From: Clavaria fumosa
Taxonomy: Eukaryota > Basidiomycota > Agaricomycetes > Agaricales > Clavariaceae
NCBI GenBank assembly: GCA_951802425.1
Contig: OX637801.1
Location: 868,001 to 932,000, forward strand
Direction: 5' to 3'
DNA: 64,000 nucleotides
Under the pieces are notes generated by a model that did not search any database, was not told where the DNA came from, and saw nothing but the letters and a program-made list of their open reading frames with translations. Below are positions 31,263-40,806 of the stretch, piece by piece (position 1 is the stretch's first letter; each line of letters starts with the position of its first letter). The position numbers and the translations under genes are program-made.

Positions 31263-33207
31263 TGTGATGCTCCTCAGGTGGCTTCTTATGAATGCCTGCT
31301 TGTAGAGAGTCACATGGGTTTGCCTTAACCCCAATCATCCCATAAAACTCCTTCATGAACCTAGACACAAACTGGGTGCCTCGGTCACTCACAACTTTCT
31401 GCAGAACTCCATGGTCACGGAAGACTTGGTCTTGGAGGATACGCACAGCACCAAGTCCAGTGAGGTCAAGACCAATAGCCTCGATGAGGGTCCGCTTTGT
31501 GAACTTGTCCATGATGACTAGGATTGCGTTGTGCCCATGGGAGAGGGGGAAAGGCCCGACAATGTCCCAAGAGATCACTGCCCAGGGCCCTTCAGGCACA
31601 GGGTGGGGGTGGAGCGGAGCGGCACGCCTAATACGGTCGGGCTTCACCTTCTGACACATCTGACACCCTCCCGCATACCGATTTGAATCCTTCACCATCC
31701 CCACCCACCAGTAGGACCTCAGCAGTGCTGCCCTCAGCTTCCGTGGGCCTGGGTGCCCAGCGATAGGGAGGTCATGCTCAAAGGTGAGCACTGCTTCACG
31801 TGCCTCTGGGGGCACCCAGGTGATTCCGGCCTTCCGCCAAAGTCCCATCCGATCCCTCATCCACTCATCATCCAGCTCCTCTGGCTTCTGCACATGTACC
31901 GTGCTATTTTTCTGGAGTAGCGTCTCCATCTCCAATGTGAATGACACATGTGTCTCCACTTCTGGGAAGACTTGTATCAGCACATCCTCCTCCACTGTCT
32001 CCCCATAGTCTGGCCTCTGTGAGAGTGCATCTGCCTTTGTGTTCAATTTTCCAGTGCGATACTTTATCTCAAAGTCAAAGCACTGGAGCTCCCCCACCCA
32101 CCGGACCTGCCTCGGTTTCAACTTCTGGGGCTTCTGGAAGTACTGGAGGTTAGCATGGTCTGTCCAGATTTCGATGGTCTCTTCCACTCCAATCAGGTAA
32201 GTGCACCACTCGCGTAGTGCCCGGATTACAGCCAGGAACTCTTTGTCATACACGTCATAATTCTTCTCAGCTGCAGAGAGGGCCTTGGAGATATAGTCTA
32301 CAACTCTCCAAGTCCCATCTGTCTGCTGCTGTGAGAGAACTCCTCCAGTTGCCAAGTTGCTTGCATCCATTTCTACCTTCCATCTCCCTTTGTCCTGTGG
32401 TAGGGCCAAGACAGGGGCCGACATGAGTGCCAGACGAAGATCCTGGAAGGCTGCTTCCTCCTCCGCCTCCCACTTCCAGGGGACCTTCCCAGTCAGCCAG
32501 AATAATGGTTTAGCTCTGGAAGAGAGGTTTGGGATGTGCCAGCGGAGGTAGTTTAACATCCCATTAAACTTCTGCACCTCTTTGACATTCCTGGGCCTAG
32601 GCCAGTTCCGCACTGCTACACCTTTCGCCGGGTTGTGCTCCAAGCAGTTGTGAGAGATCTTCATTCCAAGGAAGATGATCTCACTCTTCTCAAACTCGCA
32701 TTTACTGAGCCTGAGACACAACCCATTCTCCCCAAACTTCCATAGCACCCGATCCATCCAATAGTGGTGGGTGGCTAGATCTTCTGCAAACACAATGACA
32801 TCATCCACATATGCCCGAACATGTCCTCCCACAATCTCCTCCCTTAAAATGTGGTTCATGAAGTGCTGGAAAGTGGCAGGTGCATTCTGTAGTCCAAACC
32901 ACATAACAGCTGGTTCAAAGAGTCCATGAGGTGTGAGGAAAGCACAACGGTGCTGGTGCTCAGGCCAGACCTTCATAGACGGAAAACCTCCCTTCGCATC
33001 AATCTTAGAGTAGATTTTTGCCCCTTTGAGCACATCCACCGTGTCACAGATACGGGGAAGGGGGTACTTGTCCTTGATTAAATGCGAGTTCAGCCTTGAG
33101 TAGTTGATAATTGGCCGCAGCTTGTCCTTCTCATGCTTGAAGAAGAAAGGGCTGGCATATGGGGATTTTGAAGGTCGGATTTGTCCAGAGGCTAGCTGCT
33201 CATCCAC
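31153..33207 (-). pseudogene. Gypsy-A RT-RNase H-integrase, fused in frame to Helitron Rep
   Basis: A 684-codon open frame. RT: ASPFFFKHEKDKLRPIINYS, DAKGGFPSMKVWPEHQHRCA and catalytic AYVDDVIVF. RNase H: MDASNLATGGVLSQQQTDGT, VYDKEFLAVIRALREW and TDHANLQYF. Integrase: HDLPIAGHPGPRKLRA and CQMCQKVKPD (H2C2), WDIVGPFPLSHGHN (first D), KVVSDRGTQFVS (second D). The final core glutamate is lost, because after GVKANP the frame continues as Helitron Rep (HHRISVRLHMDRDADRRRYN) to a stop at 31153. A TGA lies four codons upstream of the listed start, so this is the interrupted end of a longer polyprotein. Confidence 0.9.
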
Positions 33208-33239
33208 CCATCAGTTCATCTCCACCATCTCTTCTCTCA

Positions 33240-34064
33240 TTAGTGAGTACAGTTTGGTGGAGAGGTGTCCTGGGTCACTCTTGAACTCGATTTTAATATC
33301 AAAGTCCGGGCAGGAGCAGGGAAGCTCATCCCACTTTGTTTCACTAAAGACAAAGGGGTACAGGCTAGGCCAATCAGGAGTGGGCCAGAGTTGGGAAAAT
33401 GCATGTCTGGGATACTAGCAGAGGCCAGGGTACTCGCTTTCGGTGGAGCCAGAGCTTGGGCAGGGGGCCGGTGGCTGTGTGGGGAAGAAGCACAGGTGTT
33501 GGGGCAGCGGGTGAACTTTACTTCAGCTTTCACCCAGTCAATCTCTGGGTTATGACGCTTTAACCAATCATGCCCAAGGATCACCATGTGGGACTGGGTC
33601 TTTCCTAGCAGGAAGTGGATCTGCTCCTGGTGGTCGCCCACCACCACAAGCAGTTCTATCCCATACTGGATCTTACCATCCCTGTTCTGTGTCCCATCCA
33701 CATTGTACATTGTGATTGGGGCCAGCAGGGGGGATGGTTCCAGTCCCACCTTTTTCGCCCACTCCAGGTCCATAAAGCAGTTGGTGCAGCCTGAGTCGAC
33801 AAGGGCTTTAGTAGTTGCCCCCTTGCCAGTACTGAGAGCTTCCAGGTGCACCCAGATGGAGAGCTCTCAGGGGGCACGTATCAGGGAGTCTTTCAGCACC
33901 TCCACAAGGTGCTTAATCAGCTCTGCTTTCCTGCTAGCCACCCTTTCCTTTTGCAGTATTTCATTATCGGCAGTTTCTGTTTCCGCTTTGTCCTTTTTCT
34001 CAACCCCAATCCAGGTGTGTCTCCACTGCAAGATAGTGTATTTGGGGGTACTAGCTGCAGACAC
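33240..34064 (-). pseudogene. Gypsy-A protease region
   Basis: It reads TPKYTILQWRHTWIG near 34040 and, after a stop, VHLEALSTGKGATTKALVDS-GC with the DSG active site. HMVILGHDWLKRHNPEIDW follows. A frameshift in the proline-rich linker near 33360 separates it from RT. Confidence 0.83.
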
Positions 34065-34299
34065 AGGGATGGGAGGGGGGCTGGGATATCTACTCCTGAG
34101 GCACCAGTTTGGACTTACTGGGCCTCGTCTCCAAAATCCGGCTCCTCAACAGGAGCCCTCTTCTCTCTCTCAAGCAACTCCACACAGTCTCAGAGCAACA
34201 CAATCTCGTTCTCATAGTCCTCAGCATCTCGTGGCTGGCTTTCCACGGCGCGGACCTGTGGCCTTGGGATCTGTGGATGTGTGTCCTGGAGCAGGCAAT

Positions 34300-35137
34300 C
34301 TCTCACCATGTGACCAGCTTGGCCACATCAGAAGCAGGTGCACAACACTCCAGGGGCACAGGCGTGATCCACCACCATGGCATCACTGGTGTTGGTGGGA
34401 TGCGGCATGGTGGGAGGGGCAGGGGTGTGGGCCAGTGGCTGGGCCAGGAAGGGGTGAGGGGCTGGGTTGAAGCGGGTTTGTTGGGGAAGGGGTCGGCTGG
34501 CTATGGGCAGCACTGGGCACACAGAGTTCTGCTGCACGATGACTCCGTTGAAGCGGCGCTGCTGGGCATCAAGCTTCTCTGCAAGTGCCTTCCGTTCCAC
34601 GTAGGTCTCTGGCATTGGTGAGACCCCATAGATCTTCCCCACCAACCTCCTACTCAGGTTCAACTCTAGCCAGTGAACCAAGATGTCCGAATCAGCTACC
34701 TCAGCCATTCCTGCTTGGTGGAACAGTGTCTCAAACTTTGCGAAGAACTCCGGGGCTGTCACAGAGGCCTGTTTCAGCCTTGCAATGTCTGCAAGGGTGG
34801 TTGCACGGTCATTCAGGTCATCAAATGCCCGCTTCATCTCCTCCACGAATTCTACCCAGGTTCCAGCCTCATCATTACCCAGGATCTCTTCTCCCTTCAT
34901 ATTTGCCCACTCAGCAGCAAACCCATCCCCAGCGATTTTGCTGAGGGTGTAGAGGACCTGTGCCAGGTCCGTGGCATAGATAACTGGATTCACCATAAAC
35001 TGGAGGTGAAGTGAACGGAGGAATGTGCAGAAGTTCTTTTTCTGCCCATCGAAGGGGGCAACAGATAAGTCAAGCCTCATTGGTTGGGCTGCAGGCAGGG
35101 CGACATGGTCTGCCATCACAGGCCCTGGTGGCAGCAA
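34300..35137 (-). pseudogene. Gypsy-A gag (copy 5)
   Basis: The frame 35137-34328 (269 codons) reads LDLSVAPFDGQKKNFCTFLR, VLYTLSKIAGDGFAAEWA and DILVHWLELNLSRRLVGKIY. The CCHC knuckle at about 34335-34297 reads CF-stop-CGQAGHMVRDC, so a TGA sits inside the knuckle. Apart from that the gag is nearly complete. Confidence 0.87.
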
Positions 35138-35768
35138 TGGGGTTTCGGGGACGTCAGTAACGGGGGAATCGGGGGGGAGCTGGGCTCGACCCAGTCTTGG
35201 TTGTAGACACTGTAAATAAAATTCCAGGCCTTGGGCACTCAGGATTTCTTCAATCTCTTAGCAGTCCTGTCCTCTCAGGCTGCTCTCTAGGTACTTAGGT
35301 ACTTATAGAACTCTTATTCTATAAAGCTGTTTGCTAGTGTGGGGCCCAAATGGTGTCCCAGGTGGTCACTCCACAACTCCTAATGAGTTGCCTGTGCGCC
35401 CTTCTGACAATGGTCGCAGAGCAAGGGCTCTGTCCACTGGACCAGGAAACTACAGAAAGACTATGTAGAGGGCCTTTCCTTGCCCTGTACACTAACAATT
35501 CACTGGTATGTAGCTGTAAAGCAAAGATCCGGGCCTTGGGCACTTGGTATCACTTGGGGAGGGTCACAGTAGACTTCCTCTGGGTCTGGTCACATGTATC
35601 TACACACAGTAAAAATTTTGTGCAGTTCTGTTACACACTGCAGGCAGGGTAAAGAAGAAGAGGATGAGGGGGATAAGCTGTGACAGAGTGTGACAGTTTG
35701 AGATAGGGGTCCAGGCTAGCCGGGTTGGGACACGGGGCTAGGGTGGATTGGGTTTGATGTTAGTATTG

Positions 35769-36071
35769 TGTCAGACTTAGTCTCACACTCACACAACTCA
35801 ACGTAAGGTCAATGATGATGATACTAACATAAGGGGAAAAGGGTACAAGTAAGAAAAGGACATGGTATATATAGCGAGCGCTTCGGGAGTTGCCAGCGTT
35901 CCCACGCTCGGGCCCCGTGCGTCACGTGATGCGCCCAGGCCCAGGTCACGTGATTTTCCTATTACATAATCCGCCACCCATCCGGGTCACGTGACTTTCC
36001 TGTGATCTTCCCGCATCTCTTTCGCAACCTTCCCTCTTGCTTCTCTGGTGCTTATGTAAGCAGTTCTGACA
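35769..36071 (-). repeat. Gypsy-A LTR (copy 5, 5')
   Basis: It is 303 bp with ends TGTCAG/CTGACA. TCACGTGA occurs three times (GTCACGTGACC, ATCACGTGACC, ATCACGTGACG), then GCTATATATACC as a TATA box. In older copies the same boxes read TCACATGA or TCACCTGA, consistent with loss of CpG. Confidence 0.9.
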
Positions 36072-36102
36072 TTTTCTCACACATTGTCCCATTCTTATTA
36101 GA

Positions 36103-36158
36103 TATGCAGGCTAACAGGCAACCTTTGGATTTAATGTGGAGTGGCCAACACACTCCTT
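36103..36158. repeat. TRIM LTR fragment
   Basis: ATGCAGGCTAACAGGCAACC and the end ACACACTCCTTACA match the right part of the TRIM LTR at 8761-8818. The rest of the LTR is missing. Confidence 0.75.
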
Positions 36159-36379
36159 ACAAACTGGGCAGAGGTAAAAGAGGAGCTTGGTAACCCAGAG
36201 TGGCTTCCAAGTTGGAAGGAGGAGCAGATGAGCCCTAGGTCACAGGTGTGTGAAGTAGGGTTGGAGGACCTTGGGATTATGTAAAGGCACACTGGGCCCT
36301 CTTTACCCTTAGACAGGTCAAGCTTGCTCACTGCTCAGGCAAGACTAGGGAGAGGGTGGAATTCACTAGATTTCCAAGG
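36159..36379. other. Gene-free spacer
   Basis: No coding content or repeat ends recognised. Confidence 0.5.
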
Positions 36380-36462
36380 TACATCAGCAAACCTCAAATT
36401 GTCTTGACCCACCTTGACTGTCTTGACAAATTGGTCAAGACAGTCAAGAAAGTCAAGACATG

Positions 36463-36848
36463 TACTGTACCATTTCGACCACATGTTCGTCACGCGTCAC
36501 GCGGACCTCTGAACTGAACACAAACTGCGTGACTGTCACGCAATATTTTCATAGATGAACTTGGAGGCGTGACTAATTTCAATGAGCCTCGAAGTCATTA
36601 TTGTACCTACTGCTTTTCAATTTATGCCTTTGCCCTCTCCCCCCTTCTTGTATCTCTTCTAGTTGTTTAACAATTGCTGCGATACTCAACTGCTGAGCCT
36701 CCTCCACCTCCTCAAAATCTGCTCGTTGACCGGCTTGAACTTGTTTCAACCCCGGTCACACATCATGTTGAGCTCTGAACTCCGAGTGGATGCGTGACCA
36801 CCTGCTTATGTAAGTGTGGCATGAACATGTGGTCGAAATGATACAGTA
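36463..36848. mobile_element. TA-flanked MITE (Tc1/mariner-like), copy 2
   Basis: A 386-bp copy of the element at 5487-5891 with the same termini. It sits inside the first unit of a subterminal tandem repeat. The second unit (about 36988) reads ACATGTATTTTATCTTGGAG uninterrupted, so the pre-insertion site and the TA duplication can be read directly. Confidence 0.92.
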
Positions 36849-37130
36849 TTTTATCTTGGAGAGTGTTGTAGTCAAGGATATGCTAAGTAGTCAAGAGCTA
36901 ATAAGATGGTCAAGACCAATAAGAAAACAAGCAATAATTGTAGTCAAGAACTAATAAGATGGTCAAGACTAATAAGAAAATCAACACATGTATTTTATCT
37001 TGGAGAGTATTGTAGTCAAGGATATGCTAAGAAATCAAGAGCCAATAAGTTGGTCAAGACCAATAAGAAACAATTGTAGTCAAGAGCCAATAAGATGATC
37101 AAGACTAATTAGAAAACAATCAGTAAAAAA
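36849..37130. repeat. Subterminal tandem repeats (TCAAGA units)
   Basis: The phrases TTTTATCTTGGAGAGT, GTAGTCAAGGATATGCTAAG and AATAAGATGGTCAAGAC recur two to four times. Such repeats near TIRs often serve as transposase-binding sites; that role is inferred. Confidence 0.75.
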
Positions 37131-37697
37131 GATGTCAAGAAGCTATCTCAAAAGCATGGTGATCAATGAACTTATTTACATAGTAGCTACAAAAGACATC
37201 AACATCAGCAAAACCTGAATTGGACTTCAAAAGAAATTTCGACATAAGGTCACATGATCTATGTTGAACTTTGTTCAAAGTCCGACCCCCCTTGTCAGTT
37301 GTGCCCACACTACTCTCACATCCTCGATCTAACACCCCCCCGCTCCTCTTCCTCTCCCTCTCCCTCTCTCTCTCTTTGTGTGACAACGAAAATGGCGGCA
37401 ACGACCCCAGGTGACCTCCTCTGTCTTTCCCTCTGCTGACCCCAGGTAAGGAAATGGCAGGGGTAACGACAGCAGCGGTTGTTGACGATGACGGTGGCAG
37501 CAGCAGCAGCGGCAATGGACAGTGATGACGGCAGCAGCAGCAGCAATGGACGACGAGCGGCGGCAGCAGCAGACGGCATTGACGGCGGCGGCAGCAGCAG
37601 ACGGCGTTGACGGCGGCGGCAGCAGCGGGTGACGTGGACGGCGGCGGCAGCGGCAGTGGACAGCAGCAGCAGGAACAATGGACGACAACTCAGGTGA

Positions 37698-38642
37698 TGC
37701 CGCCCCTGCAGTCACCCCTCCTTCCTCCCGTTCTACCAGCAACACCATCCCAACACTGCTCCGCCCCCGTCCAATGATCAGCTCTCATCTCTTGGAAATC
37801 CCATCCTCGGCCTCTTCGCCACCGAATGCGTCCACGCGAGCCACCCCCACCTCCCCACCCGCGTCCTCAAGGCTGCAGTAAGCGCACACGTCGGCCCAGT
37901 AACATGCGCCAGCATCGCGCATGAGATGGGCGCGACCCAGCTCTTGTGGTGGCATCGTACCGTGCGTCCTTTCCTATTTCTCAATGCCGTTTCTCACCAC
38001 ATTGCCTCTCACAAAGAGGCCAATACTCCGACGACAGTGGGCGTACTTCACGCAGACGCACTCGCGTCTATACCACGAGAGATCGTGGCCCTGGTATATA
38101 AACACCGTTGTCTGCTCTCGGCCCGCAAGTTCACCAACGCCTTCTTTTCCCGTGAAATCGACCTCCGAAACATGCTCAAATTCCGAGACCCCAAACGCGC
38201 TCTTCTCGAGACAGTCGCCAAGTTCAAGCACGAACGTCCAAAATCTCGGTGAGCACCAGGTCTCTGCGTTGTTTCCAGAGCTCATCTGTTCCTGGCGCCT
38301 GTATCCATGCCAAAAGTCTGCTCAAAGAGACCGGCCGCTTCTCCAACTCTCCCATATTTGTCGTCAGGATCTATTCTGGCGCCGACCAGCTCGGCGAGGG
38401 GTTTGGGAGCTCGCTCAAAATGGCAGAGTACCGCGTATGGCGCCTTCCCTCCCTCTGACCTGGCTGCGCTGCCGCAAACTCAACTTTCCTCTGAACCCGT
38501 CTAGGCTGCAGAAGATGCATTGCACCGACTCTACCTGACGCGCATGCCTGCACACCTCCTACGCATCCCGACGTCGACAGCAGGAACCATGGACGACAAC
38601 TCAGGTGATGCTGCCCCCTCTCTTTTTCTCCCTTTCTCATGA
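37698..38642 (+). pseudogene. Mitochondrial ribosomal protein mL44 (MRPL3-like) fragment with introns
   Basis: mL44 is a large-subunit mitoribosome protein with an RNase III-like fold and a dsRNA-binding domain. Exons 37698-38248, 38317-38434 and 38505-38642 join in frame. The first reads HPSFLPFYQQ, SLGNPILGLFATECVHASH, LPTRVLKAAVSAHVGPVTCA and SIPREIVALVYKH (RNase III-like). The others read LLKETGRFSNSPIFVVRIYS, GSSLKMAEYR and AAEDALHRLYLT (dsRBD). The introns (gtgagc...caaaag; gtatgg...gtctag) show a DNA-level copy, not a retrocopy. There is no in-frame start codon before the RNase III part and an upstream stop at 37695, so the N-terminus is missing. The block lies between two near-identical 35-bp copies of ATGGACGACAACTCAGGTGA. 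The last codons run into the second one and stop at 38640. Confidence 0.82.
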
Positions 38643-38649
38643 CCCCAAA

Positions 38650-39332
38650 TGCAGAAACGGCAGGCGGCAACGACGACGGTGGCAGCAGAAGCGGTCGACA
38701 TCGGCAGCGGCAATGGACGGCGGCGGCGGCAGCGGCGCCAACAGCGATGGCGACGGCGGTACCAGCAGTGACGGCGGCAGCAGCAGCACAGCGATGACGA
38801 CGGTAGCGGCAGCACTAGCAGCGACGGCGGTGGCGGCGGCGGCGGCAGCGGTGATGGCACCAGCAGCAGCGGCGATGGCACCAGCAGCGGCAGCGCGACC
38901 GCAGCGGCGGCAGCAGCGCACAACAGCGGCAGCAGCGCACGACCGCAGCGGCAGCAGCAGCACACAACCGCAGCGGCGGCAGCAGTGCACAATGGCAGCA
39001 GCGCACAATGGCGGCGGCGGCAGCGGCATCAGCACACGATGGCAGCGGTAGCAGCGCACGACGGCAGCGGCAGCAGTGCACAACCACAGTGGCGGCAGCA
39101 GCGCACAACCGCAGCGGCGGCAGCAGTGCACGACTGCAGCAGCGCACGACCGCAGCGGCAGCAGCGCACAATGGCGGCGGCGGCAGCATCAGCACACGAT
39201 GGCAGCGGTAGCAGCGCACGACGGCGGCGGCAGCAGTGCACGACCGCAGCAGCGCACAATGGCGGCGGCAGCGGCATCAGCACACGATGGCAGTGGTAGC
39301 AGCGCACGACGGTGGCGGCAGCAGTGGAACCA
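38650..39332. repeat. GC-rich (GGC/AGC) minisatellite with higher-order units
   Basis: About 680 bp of GGCGGCAGCAGC-type triplets are organised in larger units of ~75-140 bp, each with the phrases GCGCACAATGGCGGCGGC, ATCAGCACACGATGGCAG and GGTAGCAGCGCACGACGG in the same order (about 39000, 39170 and 39255). A shorter related block lies at 37485-37680. The long Ala/Ser/Cys-rich open frames on both strands are consequences of the repeat. Confidence 0.85.
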
Positions 39333-39520
39333 TTGTCTTGACCCCTTATCACATCTTGTACACTTGATTGTTCTTGAATCAAGAACTTTAACTTGTATAA
39401 GTAGGTTCGTTTTGCGTTTTCAAGACGGAGTTCTTGACCAAAAAAGTTCTTGATCTGTCTTGACCACTAAGGTCAAGACAGATCAAGCTGGGTCAAGACA
39501 TTTTGAGGTTTCCTGATGTA

Positions 39521-39728
39521 AGGTATCATCTAGTACTTTACCCTAACTATATACTTGTCAAGCTGGTGTCCATAACTATGAGAATACAAGGTGGTGAACA
39601 CTAGTACAAGGTTGTGGAGGGAGAACAAGGTTGCAAAGGGAGAACAGTGTCCAGGCATTGGTGGGCAGAGGGGTATCCCTGAGGGCACAAGGGAAATCCT
39701 TGGTAGAGGGGTGGAGGGCACTGAGGAG
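39521..39728. other. Gene-free spacer
   Basis: GGTTGTGGAGGGAGAACAAG and a similar AAGGTTGCAAAGGGAGAACA form a small direct repeat near 39610; nothing else was recognised. Confidence 0.5.
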
Positions 39729-40590
39729 TAGTGCAGTCGAAGTTCAGTTCTGAACTGGTCACTGAACCTGAACTTCAGTTCAGTTCTCAGATGTTCAGTC
39801 CTAAGTTCAATGGCTTTGCAGAACTGAACTTGCAGTTCAGTTCTGGGTTCATAATGGAGTGATATTGGTGAACAGGTTTGGATAAGTTTGAACATGTTTG
39901 AACTGTGTAATTACTAAGGCTAATTGAAGTTGTGACTTGTGTTCACATTTCTTTACTTCCACACTTCCACACTTTGTACACATTGGCCAACTTCCCTATA
40001 AAAGACTCATCTCACTGTTTGACCACTCATGTGCCCAAAGCATCATGGCTACAGACCAGTGTGCCCTTGGTCTAGATGGGCAGCTTCTTGATGTGTCACA
40101 AATCCAATACTGTCTGTACATATATCTATTGCAATATCATTACTTATTCCAATATTGCACAGGCCTGCGTTCCAAAGAATGAGTGGACAGCAGATGTCCA
40201 AGTCATCTTTAAAAAAGAGGATGAGCATGTCAACCCCTGAACTGGTAAGATGGAGACAGGCTGGACATGTACTATCTGCTGGTATGTAATCATTGTGCTC
40301 ACATTGTCATCTTCATGCTTATTGCCCCTGCTCAGCGATCTTGGTCTCTCCAAGTGTGAGAGCACCTTTACTGGGTCAATGACAACACTTTGTACTCATA
40401 TTAAGAGGTATTGAATGAAACATTTTGTGTTTGGTGTTCAAACCTGTTCAAAACCAAACCAAACCCCTTAGAACCTGTTCAAAAAAGTCCAGTCCTAAGT
40501 TTGCACACATGCAAGGACTGAACCAAAGTTCAGTCCTCAGTTCACAAAAAATGGTCAAGAACTGGACAGAACCGAACTTCGACTGCACTA
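39729..40590 (+). mobile_element. hAT deletion derivative with BED zinc-finger remnant, TSD CTGAGGAG
   Basis: The ends are TAGTGCAGTCGAAGTTC and GAACTTCGACTGCACTA, exact inverted repeats over 17 bp. CTGAGGAG flanks both sides (39721-39728 and 40591-40598). The inside (about 40165-40410) encodes KNEWTADVQVIFKKEDEHVN, then GWTCTIC and, after a likely intron, CESTFTGSMTTLCTHIKR. This matches the BED-type zinc finger at the N-terminus of fungal hAT transposases. The catalytic part is deleted. CAGTTCTGAACT-like palindromes crowd both ends. Confidence 0.88.
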
Positions 40591-40598
40591 CTGAGGAG

Positions 40599-40806
40599 GG
40601 AGGGTGATGGGGTAGGGGATTGAGTGGTCTACCAGTCATAGTGATGGGTGAATTATGACAGAATGCTGACATAATATGAATATGAATGATATAGATATAA
40701 AAACCGCCACCATTACCATCGCCGCCCGCCGCCCCACCGCCGCCCCACTCACCATTGACTACACCGAACTCGGCGGTCAGACCACTTTGACAGGCGGCGC
40801 TTTAGG
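40599..40806. other. Spacer upstream of TMEM16 gene
   Basis: It contains GCCGCCCGCCGCCCCACCGC just upstream of the start codon and no other feature. It presumably holds the promoter and 5' UTR. Confidence 0.5.

Larger units (their letters stand above)
31263..36071 (-). mobile_element. Gypsy-A copy 5, best-preserved, 3'-truncated
   Basis: The 5' LTR is 35769-36071, starting TGTCAGAACTGC and ending AAGTCTGACA, which gives the intact TG...CA inverted ends of the family. Leader, gag, protease, RT, RNase H and most of integrase follow toward lower coordinates. The element is cut in the integrase core after GVKANP by the Helitron fragment, so the 3' LTR is missing. It keeps TCACGTGA boxes and many CpG, unlike copies 1-4. 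Only a few inactivating changes are visible: TGA in the zinc knuckle, a frameshift in the protease-RT linker, and TGA before WVDEQ. Confidence 0.9.
36380..39520. mobile_element. 3.1-kb TIR element carrying a host gene fragment
   Basis: The terminal 31 bp are inverted repeats with two mismatches: TACATCAGCAAACCTCAAA at the left, mirrored by TTTGAGGTTTCCTGATGTA at the right, followed inward by GTCTTGACCCA. The flanks allow TA (as in mariner) or a 5-bp AAGGT duplication (36376-36380, 39520-39524). Subterminal copies of GGTCAAGAC/AGTCAAGA cluster at both ends. The interior contains an inserted TA-MITE, an mL44 gene fragment with introns, and a minisatellite, but no transposase. It looks like a non-autonomous, gene-capturing element. 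The superfamily is undetermined. Confidence 0.75.

Noticed and set aside
33586..34621. Plus-strand frame of 294 codons in Gypsy copy 5
   Set aside because: Antisense to protease and gag.
37135..37881. Open frames around the start of the captured mL44 segment (Arg/Pro/Ser-rich)
   Set aside because: Low-complexity products of CT and GGC repeats; only the frame with RNase III motifs is supported.
38531..39299. Long Ala/Ser/Cys/Leu-rich open frames on both strands
   Set aside because: They follow directly from the GGC/AGC triplet repeats, overlap each other on both strands and show no domain.
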